In this document: one piece after another, positions 7,643-15,276 of the stretch
Layout: every line of letters starts with the position of its first letter
Position numbering within the stretch: position 1 is the stretch's first letter
DNA from: Cytophagaceae bacterium
Lineage (GTDB): Bacteria > Bacteroidota > Bacteroidia > Cytophagales > Spirosomataceae
Assembly: GCA_947461155.1 (NCBI GenBank)
Contig: CANHKE010000003.1
Coordinates: 1 to 17,139, forward strand
Direction of reading: 5' to 3'
Length of the DNA: 17,139 nt
The notes under the pieces: generated by a model
Database searches by the model: none
What the model was told of the DNA's origin: nothing
Seen by the model: only the letters and a program-made list of their open reading frames with translations
Position numbers and translations under genes: made by a program

Positions 7643-8452
7643 ATGCAATTACCTAGTTTAGCGTCCATCGGTAAAGGACCTTTTTTTTTAATGGCCGGAA
7701 GTTGTGCCATTGAAAGCAATGATTTGGCTTTTGAAATCGCGGAGAAGATCCATGGGATCACAAAATCCATGGGTATTCCCTTTATTTTCAAAGGTTCATA
7801 CCGCAAAGCGAATCGCACGAAAATTGATTCGTTTACGGGAATTGGGGATATCAAAGCCTTAGAGATTTTAAAGGCTGTGGGCGCGCATTACGATTTGCCT
7901 ACCGTGACCGATATCCACGAAAGCGCTGAAGCAGCGATGGCTGCGGCGTATGTGGATGTGTTGCAAATACCGGCTTTCTTATGCCGACAAACCGATTTGT
8001 TAGCCGCAGCAGCTCAAACTGGCAAGGCGGTGAACATCAAGAAAGGCCAATTTATGTCCGGTGCGTCCATGAAATTTGCGGTAGAAAAAGTATTACATGA
8101 GAATCCGAATGCTCCGGTTTATTTAACAGATCGTGGTAATTCCTTTGGATATGGAGATTTAGTTGTTGATTACCGTAATTTACCTGAAATGGCAGCTTTT
8201 AGTGTGCCGGTGATTATGGATTGTACCCATTCGTTGCAGCGGCCCAATCAAGGAAGTGGTGTCACAGGCGGGCAACCTGCTTTAATTGAAACGATTGCAA
8301 AAGCGGCCATTGCCGTGGGCGCTGATGGATTGTTTATCGAAACCCATCCGAATCCTTCCGTTGCTAAATCAGATGGTGCGAACATGCTTCCTTTGGATCA
8401 ATTGGAAGGTTTATTGGAGAAATTACTTAAGGTACGCGAAGCGATCGTTTAG
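7643..8452 (+). CDS. kdsA: 3-deoxy-8-phosphooctulonate (KDO-8-P) synthase, metal-dependent type
   Basis: Condenses phosphoenolpyruvate with arabinose 5-phosphate to KDO 8-phosphate for the lipopolysaccharide inner core; 269 residues, normal length. Conserved segments include GSCAIES (19-25), FKGSYRKANRTKIDSFTGIG (49-68), LQIPAFLCRQTDLL, NIKKGQFMSG and HSLQRPNQ. The four metal ligands of the metal-dependent (Aquifex-type) class all appear present: C21, H196, E233 and D244. The E. coli metal-independent class has asparagine in place of that cysteine. The gene is last in the MlaF-like/murB/kdsA cluster. Its stop codon overlaps the tail of the convergent helix-hairpin-helix gene by 4 bp, and no terminator is visible between them. 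Confidence 0.95.
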   Translation: MQLPSLASIGKGPFFLMAGSCAIESNDLAFEIAEKIHGITKSMGIPFIFKGSYRKANRTKIDSFTGIGDIKALEILKAVGAHYDLPTVTDIHESAEAAMAAAYVDVLQIPAFLCRQTDLLAAAAQTGKAVNIKKGQFMSGASMKFAVEKVLHENPNAPVYLTDRGNSFGYGDLVVDYRNLPEMAAFSVPVIMDCTHSLQRPNQGSGVTGGQPALIETIAKAAIAVGADGLFIETHPNPSVAKSDGANMLPLDQLEGLLEKLLKVREAIV

Positions 8453-10368
8453 TAGTGATAAACCGCTTGCACCGTTAGATCTGTTTTGTGTGCACTTTCA
8501 ATCTTATCTAAGCCAGAACCAATGGTTTCCTTCGTGAAATACTGGGTTCTGGCTATTTTTACGCCTAATTCCCAATGTTTATTCGGTTCGTATGCGGCTA
8601 AAAATACGTTTCGCATACTGGGGTCATAATAGGCCGGCAGACTAAAGGAATAGGGTAAGGTGGGTTCATACGCGTATAATCGCGTGTCATAACTGGGTGT
8701 TTGAATGCATGCGACGCGCATCTGGATTTTCCAAGGTCTTTTTGCGTATTTTAGGTCATGTAGCCACAGGCTGCCCAATTCGTTTTGTTTGGAGGAGTGG
8801 AGGTAGTTGAACATAAGCCGACTATGCCAACTCACATGTTTGGTTAGATTTTTATGTACGTCAATACTCGTCTGGATTTGGTTTTGGCGCTGTTCCGAAC
8901 TGATGGATTGATTCGTCCATTTCAGCTGTAGAAAATATTGCCCTTTCTTTTTTCGGTCCCATTGAAACCGACTGAGTGTTTCCATGCCCCAGGCGCCATC
9001 GAATGCATGGGAGAAATTCCGTTTTGGGAAATAAAAATAGTCGACATACGAGGATAATCGTTGGTATTTTGACACCTGAAATTGATTGCCTATAAATAGG
9101 CCTAATTCATTTTTTGTTTGGGAGCCTTCGCCAAGTCCTTGCGCTCGGGGACTAAAATATCCGGATTCATAATACCTTAGTAAACTAGAAAAGTCTACTT
9201 TCTGGGAAAAGGGAAATGCGACCGATTCCATGAAGGCGAATGCATTTGGGCTAGCCAAGGCAAACTCGCCCGCCATGATCACGTGTTTCCAAGCCATCTG
9301 GTGCGCGACTGAAAAATTGTTTAAGCGATCGCCTTGCCAATCCGATTGATTATAGGTTTGGGTATTTCGCTTGGGGAAATTCCATCGATGTTTTGTTTGT
9401 GCCAGGCTTATATGACCGTTTTTGAGTAGCCATTGCAACTGAATTCCCCAGGCCTTTTCTTGGATGGTTTGTTTATTAGCTAGTTCCGTCACCGTCCGGT
9501 GATTCCCATCAGTATCGATGCTTCGGTAAAAACGAACTGCTGAACTATCCGAATAGATATGTGCATCTAGTCGATTGGAAGAAATAAAAGTAGACAATCG
9601 GAACGCGTTCCATTTCGTTTGTAGACTCATGCCCCGGTAAAAATTGGCTTCGCTACCAGAAGAATAGGGGAGGTTTCCCAAATCATATTTTTGGGTGGCT
9701 CGTATGCTCTCATATGTCTTGCCTAAGGAAAAACCACCGGACTGGATAAGTCCTTGGCCCCATTGATTCATAAAGTCGCCTAGAATCAATTTATCGATCC
9801 AACTAGCTGGTTTTATTTCGAGGTAATAGCTGGAAAAATCAGCCATCCCGGTTTCCCCTGGATCTTTTTGAAGGATGAATCCACCACGCAATCGTGCGTT
9901 CCATTTACCTCGGTAACGGATGTTTTGCGCATATGGATTGCCGATGTACCGACTTTTACTGTGGGAGGTGATGGGGCTAAATCCGAGTTTTTCTTCAAGT
10001 GTTCGTTCATATTTCACCAGGAGTTGATGGCTTATTTCCGCTGCCTGATACCATTTTTGAGGGCTTGGGTCACAATTTAGGTAGCCAATCGTATTTTGTA
10101 GGGTTTCGACGTCCCACCCCGCGACGACTTGAAGTTCATGCATGGATAGAAACGGGCCATTGGAGTCTCGATAGGCAATTAAGTTGGCAATTTGATTCTC
10201 CGTCAAAAAAGGTATTTCGCTGAGTTCGTTTGCGGTGACGCGATTGATGTGAACCGGATTTTGCTGTAAAAACTGCATCCGCGTTTGTTCGACTTCGAGT
10301 ACAGAGTCAGGGATTGGTGTTTGCGCAAGTGCTGCCCAGGGCAGGAGAAATATAAATAAGAAGCGCAT
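8449..10368 (-). CDS. Secreted helix-hairpin-helix (ComEA-like) domain protein, probably outer-membrane associated
   Basis: A 639-residue exported protein. Residues 1-15 (MRFLFIFLLPWAALA) look like a cleavable signal peptide. A ComEA-like helix-hairpin-helix unit lies at about 39-98 (INRVTANELSEIPFLTENQI...YRDSNGPFLSMHEL). The remaining 540 residues are rich in aromatic and alternating polar/hydrophobic residues and end in VYHY, which would suit beta strands of an outer-membrane barrel; this is inference from composition. Bacteroidota have many such proteins of 600-700 residues with unknown function; HhH units usually bind DNA, so a link to DNA uptake is conceivable but not shown. The gene follows the acidic unknown gene with a 70-nt gap containing a terminator-like hairpin, and its start codon sits in a long inverted repeat. 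The 3' end overlaps kdsA. Confidence 0.8.
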   Translation of the reverse strand: MRFLFIFLLPWAALAQTPIPDSVLEVEQTRMQFLQQNPVHINRVTANELSEIPFLTENQIANLIAYRDSNGPFLSMHELQVVAGWDVETLQNTIGYLNCDPSPQKWYQAAEISHQLLVKYERTLEEKLGFSPITSHSKSRYIGNPYAQNIRYRGKWNARLRGGFILQKDPGETGMADFSSYYLEIKPASWIDKLILGDFMNQWGQGLIQSGGFSLGKTYESIRATQKYDLGNLPYSSGSEANFYRGMSLQTKWNAFRLSTFISSNRLDAHIYSDSSAVRFYRSIDTDGNHRTVTELANKQTIQEKAWGIQLQWLLKNGHISLAQTKHRWNFPKRNTQTYNQSDWQGDRLNNFSVAHQMAWKHVIMAGEFALASPNAFAFMESVAFPFSQKVDFSSLLRYYESGYFSPRAQGLGEGSQTKNELGLFIGNQFQVSKYQRLSSYVDYFYFPKRNFSHAFDGAWGMETLSRFQWDRKKKGQYFLQLKWTNQSISSEQRQNQIQTSIDVHKNLTKHVSWHSRLMFNYLHSSKQNELGSLWLHDLKYAKRPWKIQMRVACIQTPSYDTRLYAYEPTLPYSFSLPAYYDPSMRNVFLAAYEPNKHWELGVKIARTQYFTKETIGSGLDKIESAHKTDLTVQAVYHY

Positions 10369-10400
10369 CGGTTAGCTTTTTTCGAAGCTAGCTGATGCGC
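10363..10400. repeat. Long inverted repeat covering the start codon of the helix-hairpin-helix gene
   Basis: GCGCATC (10363-10369) is repeated inverted as GATGCGC (10394-10400), and inside it TAGCTT (10373-10378) matches AAGCTA (10385-10390) around a 6-nt loop. On the plus strand all 16 positions can pair with two G:U wobbles; on the minus strand, the coding sense, those two become C:A mismatches. The ATG (10368-10366) lies in one arm, so an mRNA hairpin could hide it. No T-run follows on either strand. Confidence 0.75.
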
Positions 10401-10415
10401 TCAAGTATTTGATTG

Positions 10416-10440
10416 GAAAAACTGATAATAAAAATCAGTT
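10416..10440 (-). terminator. Terminator-like hairpin after the acidic unknown gene
   Basis: Read on the minus strand, AACTGAT (10440-10434) pairs with ATCAGTT (10426-10420) around a 7-nt loop and runs into five T residues (10421-10417). The stem overlaps the stop codon of the gene ending at 10439. The stem is AT-rich and the T-run short, so it may be weak and allow readthrough into the helix-hairpin-helix gene. Confidence 0.55.
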
Positions 10441-11317
10441 AGTTGAATTTTCGATCGACCAGAATGTAGAACTCGTTCCATGTGTCTTCGTTGGCAATGT
10501 GGAGATATTGCCCGAACGCCCCTTCAATTTCCGATTTCCACTGGGTTGCTGTTGCTTGGTTATCAACAAATTCAACAAGGCGCTGAAATTCGTCTGCGTT
10601 CCCATTAAATAAATCTTGAATGAAATTTAATTTTTGAAATAAGGAAATACTTTCCCAAAGTGATTGGGTCATGTTGATTTCCACCATGTTTTTTAACGAG
10701 TTATCGCTTACCTGAATCGTGTCTAGCACCTTTTCTTCGGGGGATTCGGCATGCAATTCATTGATGGATTTGATGTTTTCCGTTTCGGTCGCAGCTAATT
10801 CGGGCAAATCGTCTGTAACCTCAAAATAGTCGGGGATGGTTTCAGCAATAGGTGCTATTTCCTCCTCCAATTCCTCTAGCACTGGAATTTCGGGTTCAAT
10901 GCTCGTTTCTTCAGCAGCTAATTCGACTGTTTCTTCGGGTATTTCAGGAAGCGAATCGCTTGGTGATGCGTAATAGATATCCGCGGTCAATAATTCGGCG
11001 AAACTAGGTATTTCCTGTGTTGTGGCTGCCATTTCGGAACCTATGGACGCGATCCAACCTTGCCAAATAAAATCAGGTAACATGACATGAGGCAAAAGCA
11101 AGTTTACGGCTGATTGCCATTTTTCTTGCATCCGAGCATGTTGCCAATCAAAGTTGGGTAGTTTTTCGGCCAGCGTAACGTCGGATAATTGGTGCAATAA
11201 TTCCTCTTGCATGATTTCCAAGATTTCAGGAGATACGTCTGACTGAATGATTTCTTGGAAAGTGACGGTAGCTTCGTCACTGTTGTAGTAATGAAGGAAA
11301 ATATTAGGCGTCTGCAT
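10439..11317 (-). CDS. Acidic protein of unknown function
   Basis: I do not recognise a named family. The 292-residue product has no signal peptide or membrane segment and is probably cytosolic. It has three parts: an N-terminal helical region (1-115) with several tryptophans; a low-complexity, strongly acidic linker (about 120-205) rich in Glu, Pro, Ile and Ala, likely disordered; and a C-terminal helical region (about 215-292) containing ISLFQKLNFIQDLFNGNADEFQ. That last segment resembles a short conserved region I associate with uncharacterised Bacteroidota proteins (hydrophobic-QK-F-x-ND-LF-G-D). It begins 7 nt after the rnc stop, so it is probably translated from the same transcript as acpP-fabF-rnc. 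A hairpin follows its stop. Confidence 0.72.
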   Translation of the reverse strand: MQTPNIFLHYYNSDEATVTFQEIIQSDVSPEILEIMQEELLHQLSDVTLAEKLPNFDWQHARMQEKWQSAVNLLLPHVMLPDFIWQGWIASIGSEMAATTQEIPSFAELLTADIYYASPSDSLPEIPEETVELAAEETSIEPEIPVLEELEEEIAPIAETIPDYFEVTDDLPELAATETENIKSINELHAESPEEKVLDTIQVSDNSLKNMVEINMTQSLWESISLFQKLNFIQDLFNGNADEFQRLVEFVDNQATATQWKSEIEGAFGQYLHIANEDTWNEFYILVDRKFN

Positions 11318-11324
11318 GTGTACG

Positions 11325-12068
11325 TTATTTAATGGCTAAAACTTCGCAGGCTTTCATGGCTGCATTTTGTTCTGCTTTTTTCTTTGAATATCCTTTACCG
11401 GTACTGATGTTTTCACCTTCTAACAAGACGATAGCGGTGAATTCTTTATCGTGGTGCGTACCTTCTTCATCTAAGGCAAATTGTACCTTTTTTCCTTCTT
11501 TCTGTGCCCATTCGATCAGCAGAGATTTGAAGTTTGGATTATTTTGAACGACGGTATCAAGGTCAAAATATTGGGTTAGTATTTTTTTAACCACGAATTT
11601 TTGTGTGAACGCGAAACCTTTGTCTAAATATACGGCGCCGATAAACGCTTCAAGCGCATCGCCATACATGCTAGAACGTGACATGGAACTGCGTTTTAAG
11701 CTTTCATATTCGATGACTTCTTCCAGCCCTAATTTGCGCCCTAATACATTCAATGATTCCCGACTGACCATGCGTGACCGAATTTCTGTTAGGAATCCTT
11801 CATCTTTGAATGGGAATTTTTGGAATAAATAACTGGCTGTGATCATCCCAAGCACCGAATCACCTAAAAATTCGAGGCGTTCATTGGATTCTTTATAGGA
11901 TTTGGCAACCGATTCTTTTGAGGCAGAGGCATGTAAAAAGGCTAGTCGGTACAAATTTAAATTTGACGGACTAGCCCCTATAAGGTGTTTGACTGATTTA
12001 TAAAGGTGCTTCTCGCGTTCGTCTTTGGGTTTCTGAAAGAACAAGAAAAACGGCGAAATAAACCTCAT
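11325..12068 (-). CDS. rnc: Ribonuclease III
   Basis: Double-strand-specific endoribonuclease of 247 residues, acting in rRNA maturation and mRNA turnover. The signature NERLEFLGDSVLG at 62-74 carries E63, E66 and D70, and the second acidic pair D137/E140 is seen in GDALEAFIG, so the metal-binding catalytic site is complete. A double-stranded-RNA-binding domain fills about 177-246, ending with the typical KKKAEQNAAMKACEVL. The N-terminus carries about 20 extra residues (SPFFLFFQKPKDERE), common in this phylum. The ATG at 12068 lies 3 nt after the fabF stop, and the acidic unknown gene follows after 7 nt. The acpP-fabF-rnc order is widespread in bacteria. Confidence 0.95.
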   Translation of the reverse strand: MRFISPFFLFFQKPKDEREKHLYKSVKHLIGASPSNLNLYRLAFLHASASKESVAKSYKESNERLEFLGDSVLGMITASYLFQKFPFKDEGFLTEIRSRMVSRESLNVLGRKLGLEEVIEYESLKRSSMSRSSMYGDALEAFIGAVYLDKGFAFTQKFVVKKILTQYFDLDTVVQNNPNFKSLLIEWAQKEGKKVQFALDEEGTHHDKEFTAIVLLEGENISTGKGYSKKKAEQNAAMKACEVLAIK

Positions 12069-12071
12069 AAA

Positions 12072-13319
12072 CTATATTTTTCTAAAGATGACAGTTGCGT
12101 TGTGTCCTCCAAAACCAAAACCATTACTCAATGCCACGTTGATTTCACGAGATTTACCCACATTTTCTGTCAAGTCGATGCGCTGATCAATTTCCGGATC
12201 GCGGTTAAATACGTTGATCGTAGGAGGTACAAACTGATGTTTGATCGCTAATACGGATGCCACGGCTTCTACAGCGCCAGCACCACCTAATAAGTGACCT
12301 GTCATCGATTTTGTGGATGAAATAGACATTTTGTAGGCATGATCACCAAAACAATCTACGATTGCCTTAATCTCTTGCGGATCTCCGATTGGTGTAGATG
12401 TTCCGTGGGTATTGATGTAATCTACTTCTTCGGGTTTGATCTGAGCATCTTCCAATGCGTCGATCATCGATAATAATGCGCCATATCCATCTGGATGTGG
12501 TGCGGTAATGTGATGGGCATCAGATGAGAATCCGCCACCAATTAATTCAGCATAAATTTTAGCACCACGGGCTTTCGCGTGCTCATATTCTTCTAAAATA
12601 AGTGCTCCGGCGCCTTCTCCTACCACAAATCCATCCCGGTCTACGTCATATGGACGTGAAGCGGTTGTTGGATCATCATTACGCGTAGACATGGCATGCA
12701 TGGCTGTAAATCCGCCAACGGACGCAATGGTCACTGGGGCTTCCGAACCACCCGTTACACAAACGTTAATGCGGCCTGTGCGGATGTAATTAAATGCGTC
12801 GATAATCGCGTTGTTAGCTGAAGAACAGGCAGAAACGGTGACGTAGTTTGGTCCGCGGAATCCATTGCGGATTGAGATTTGACCTGAACTAGAATCGGCA
12901 ATCATCTTAGGGATGAAAAAGGGATTGATTTTCGGTGTTCCATCTCCTTGTCCGAAATAAATCATCTCGTCTTCAAAGGTTTTTAGGCCACCGATTCCCG
13001 ATCCCCAGATTACGCCCACTTTATTTTTGTTTAATGTTTCCATGTCGAACGCCGCATCTGCAATCGCTTCATCGGCAGCAATCACCGCATACTGGGTGAA
13101 TGGATCCATTTTTCTAGCTTCTTTGGTATTGATGTAATCTTCAACCTTGAAGTCTTTTAGTTCACAAGCAAAACGAGTTTTAAATTTCTCCGCATCAAAT
13201 CGGGTGATCGGTGCACATCCACTTGTTCCAGCCGCAAGACCTTCCCAAAATGTGTCAACCGTATTTCCAATTGGTGTTAGGGCTCCTAGACCCGTTACTA
13301 CTACGCGTTTTAACTCCAT
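12072..13319 (-). CDS. fabF: Beta-ketoacyl-ACP synthase II
   Basis: Elongating condensing enzyme of type II fatty acid synthesis: it condenses malonyl-ACP with acyl-ACP. The 415-residue length is normal for KAS II. The Cys-His-His catalytic triad is visible as C165 (VSACSSANNA), H305 (NTHGTSTP) and H342 (MTGHLLGGAGAVEA). The N-terminal RVVVTGLGALTPIG and C-terminal NGFGFGGHNA are hallmark sequences. The ATG at 13319 begins directly at MELKRVVVTG. It lies downstream of its partner acpP with a 122-nt gap that holds a terminator-like structure, and it is followed by rnc after 3 nt. The gap suggests fabF may be expressed at a lower level than acpP from a shared promoter, or from its own promoter that I could not identify. 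Confidence 0.96.
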   Translation of the reverse strand: MELKRVVVTGLGALTPIGNTVDTFWEGLAAGTSGCAPITRFDAEKFKTRFACELKDFKVEDYINTKEARKMDPFTQYAVIAADEAIADAAFDMETLNKNKVGVIWGSGIGGLKTFEDEMIYFGQGDGTPKINPFFIPKMIADSSSGQISIRNGFRGPNYVTVSACSSANNAIIDAFNYIRTGRINVCVTGGSEAPVTIASVGGFTAMHAMSTRNDDPTTASRPYDVDRDGFVVGEGAGALILEEYEHAKARGAKIYAELIGGGFSSDAHHITAPHPDGYGALLSMIDALEDAQIKPEEVDYINTHGTSTPIGDPQEIKAIVDCFGDHAYKMSISSTKSMTGHLLGGAGAVEAVASVLAIKHQFVPPTINVFNRDPEIDQRIDLTENVGKSREINVALSNGFGFGGHNATVIFRKI

Positions 13320-13349
13320 AAGATGAATTTTAATAGACTAGGTTGCAAT

Positions 13350-13420
13350 AAAAAATGTCAATTAGTAACGGGTATTAACTTAGGATTACCTCCGAAGGAA
13401 CTACCATGTACCAATTGACA
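13350..13420 (-). terminator. Terminator/attenuator-like structure between acpP and fabF
   Basis: On the minus strand TGTCAATTGGTA (13420-13409) pairs with TACTAATTGACA (13367-13356): 12 consecutive pairs including one G:U. It is followed at once by six T residues (13355-13350). The 41-nt loop can form further short helices, including GGTA with TACC and a TCC/GGA hairpin. A simple terminator rarely has such a large structured loop, so a regulated attenuator or an mRNA processing element is possible. An A-run precedes the 5' arm, so termination on the plus strand is also conceivable. Confidence 0.62.
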
Positions 13421-13441
13421 TCATTTTTTATCGTAATTCGA

Positions 13442-13678
13442 TTACTTTGCGTTTTCTTCCAAATAAGTAACTGCTTGTGCTACTGTTTGGATGTTTTCAG
13501 CTTGGTCATCTGGGATAGAAACATTGAATTCTTTTTCAAATTCCATGATCAATTCTACCGTGTCTAAGGAGTCAGCTCCCAAATCGTTTGTGAAAGATGC
13601 CTCAGGAGTAACTTCTGATGCTTCTACACCTAACTTCTCAACGATGATGCTCTTAACTTTTTCTGCAATATCTGACAT
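13442..13678 (-). CDS. acpP: Acyl carrier protein
   Basis: Small acidic carrier of 78 residues that holds growing acyl chains on a 4'-phosphopantetheine arm. The attachment serine is S37 in the DSLD motif ([15 protein letters not shown]), and the surrounding four-helix pattern is standard. I chose the ATG at 13678, giving [18 protein letters not shown], the canonical start; the frame stays open upstream to 13744 but this would run through the promoter. A promoter-like pair of elements lies 32-63 nt upstream. fabF follows 122 nt downstream, beyond a terminator-like hairpin that could lower expression of fabF and rnc relative to this abundant protein. Confidence 0.96.
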   Translation of the reverse strand: MSDIAEKVKSIIVEKLGVEASEVTPEASFTNDLGADSLDTVELIMEFEKEFNVSIPDDQAENIQTVAQAVTYLEENAK

Positions 13679-13709
13679 TTTATAAATATTTTGGGGTTCA
13701 AAAACGATG

Positions 13710-13741
13710 CAAAGATTAGAATTAAATGTTAGAATATCAAA
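13710..13741 (-). promoter_or_regulatory. Promoter of acpP
   Basis: Read on the minus strand: a TTTG -33 element (13741-13738), a 20-nt AT-rich spacer, and AATCTTTG (13717-13710), which matches the Bacteroidota -7 consensus TAnnTTTG at seven of eight positions. The start codon lies 31 nt downstream. Both elements and the spacing fit, making this the best complete promoter in the window. The region upstream to 13832 is AT-rich and contains a small inverted repeat TTATTG/CAATAA at 13775-13789, but no gene. Confidence 0.62.
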
Positions 13742-13832
13742 CAAATTTTATTCCATTTTGCACTTTAAATACATTTATTGGGACAATAATAATTCTTTTT
13801 TAAAAATATTCAACTGCACGAGACTGTTTCGC

Positions 13833-14750
13833 TTAAAAACAGAGGGATGCGGCACCTAATAATCCAGCATCATTTCCCAATAATGCCTTTTTAATGGTTA
13901 ATTTTTCTAGGTAGGCTGGTGTCAGCCAATAGTTTAATTGCTTCTCCATACTTGGTAAAATAAAATCATAAGATGCAGATAAGCCACCGCCAATGAATAT
14001 ATTTTTGATGTCAAGGATACGAATGAGTGAAACCAACATATCACCTAGTAAGGTGCCCACCTCATCCCAAATGGCCAGTGCTAGTGCATCGCCTTCTTCT
14101 GCAGCTACCACTAATGCGGTGGTAGAAATCGTTCCATCTGCCGCTAAAACCGTGCTACCCGTATAGGCTGCGCGCATTTCCGTAGCTAATTGCAAGAGTT
14201 CTTTTTTTCCTACGTTGCGTTCTAATACTTTGCCATTTTTAGACGGCACATGCCCGGGTTCCATCGCGTTTCCATCCCCACCTAAGAATATTTTACGGTC
14301 GATAACCGCTGCTCCACCTACGCCAGTACCCAAAGTAATAAATACAAAGTCTTCGGGCATGGTATTCTTTTCTGGTGAGAAGTAAAATTCACCTAAAGCC
14401 GCTGCATTGGCATCATTTTCCATGAAAAATTCATGCTCTGGGAATCTTTTCTCTAACATATCGATCATGGGCGATCCGTCAATTTCCGGAATCGCTGTGA
14501 TTTCAATCAAGGTGCGGCGGTTTTTAGTTAAAATTCCAGGTAGTCCGATGCCAATTTTTTTGACATTTTTATGTTGGTATAACTGCAAAGCAATCGCATC
14601 AGCTAAGCGATCCAAAAAATGCTGTGATTCGCGCCAAGTGGCGGTATCGTAGCTTTGAAAGTTATTGATTTGGCCTGTGTCGGAATGTACAATACCCATT
14701 TTTACGCCGGTACCACCTACATCAATGCCTAAATATTCTGCTGCTGACAT
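13833..14750 (-). CDS. ROK-family sugar kinase, probable glucokinase-like
   Basis: A 305-residue cytosolic kinase of the ROK family. The N-terminal phosphate-binding motif LGIDVGGTGVKMGI (7-20), the catalytic aspartate D113 in ENDANAAALGE, the second phosphate loop LGTGVGG (140-146) and the C-terminal adenosine-loop IFIGGGLS (251-258) are present. The EPGH segment at 164-167 keeps the glutamate and histidine that usually contact the sugar and zinc. The zinc-binding cysteine cluster (CxCGxxGCxE) that normally follows is absent: the sequence there reads NGKVLERNVGKKELLQ, and the protein has only one cysteine, near its end. Some Bacteroidota members lack it, so this looks like a subfamily feature. 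Glucose is the likely but unproven substrate. The gene follows the YkgJ-like gene with a 65-nt gap in which I see no clear promoter. Confidence 0.85.
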   Translation of the reverse strand: MSAAEYLGIDVGGTGVKMGIVHSDTGQINNFQSYDTATWRESQHFLDRLADAIALQLYQHKNVKKIGIGLPGILTKNRRTLIEITAIPEIDGSPMIDMLEKRFPEHEFFMENDANAAALGEFYFSPEKNTMPEDFVFITLGTGVGGAAVIDRKIFLGGDGNAMEPGHVPSKNGKVLERNVGKKELLQLATEMRAAYTGSTVLAADGTISTTALVVAAEEGDALALAIWDEVGTLLGDMLVSLIRILDIKNIFIGGGLSASYDFILPSMEKQLNYWLTPAYLEKLTIKKALLGNDAGLLGAASLCF

Positions 14751-14815
14751 GTAATTCGATTAAAATGAAAGTCTAATTTCCTGATTTTTCATGTCATTTT
14801 CAAATCTGATGCGGA

Positions 14816-15274
14816 TCAATTATAGATTCGCTCCAATTTTTCCATGATTTGGGCGACTCCTGGGCAGATTAACGCATTTTTTTGCGTCAGTGCCATGATG
14901 CCTTGCATGTTTTTCCGATTGGTGTGTGGGTATTCCCGACAGGCCTTTGGACGGTGCTCGTAGATTTGGCAGGTATTATCTTCTAAGGTTAAAAAGGGGC
15001 AAGGAGCAGCTGGATAAACCCAGTCGCCATCGGAATCTTTGATTAAATATTGATCCAAAAATTGGGCCACCTTCATCTTGAGCAGGTGAGCCACGCGTTG
15101 AATATCCGTTTCATTCCACATCGGGCTCGTTGTCTTGCAACAATTACCGCATGTTAAGCAATCCAATGTTTCAAAAACAGCATCATGGGCTTTCTCGAAT
15201 TGCATATCAAGATCCCTCGGCTTTTTCGCCTTGATGCGTTGGAATACTTTTTTGTAACTCGGATCTTTCGGCAT
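14816..15274 (-). CDS. YkgJ-family cysteine cluster protein
   Basis: A 152-residue protein with the cysteine pattern of the YkgJ/UPF0153 family, thought to bind a metal or iron-sulfur centre through conserved cysteines. Visible are C39, C42, C45 and C46 in CLTCGNCCKTTSP, then C92 in APCPFL, C102 in NTCQIYEHRP, C112 in KACREYP and C137. The HRPKACREYP motif is a family hallmark. The cellular role is unknown. It starts 2 nt after the tdk stop, so it is almost certainly co-transcribed with tdk. I see no signal peptide or membrane segment. Confidence 0.87.
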   Translation of the reverse strand: MPKDPSYKKVFQRIKAKKPRDLDMQFEKAHDAVFETLDCLTCGNCCKTTSPMWNETDIQRVAHLLKMKVAQFLDQYLIKDSDGDWVYPAAPCPFLTLEDNTCQIYEHRPKACREYPHTNRKNMQGIMALTQKNALICPGVAQIMEKLERIYN

Positions 15275-15276
15275 GC

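Noticed and set aside
7749..7776. Direct repeat of ATCCATGGG within kdsA
   Set aside because: Two short copies in coding sequence for conserved residues; no spacer regularity or further copies to suggest a function.
14801..14808. CAGATTTG on the minus strand as a promoter for the ROK kinase
   Set aside because: One mismatch to TAnnTTTG and no -33 element at proper spacing; not enough to call.
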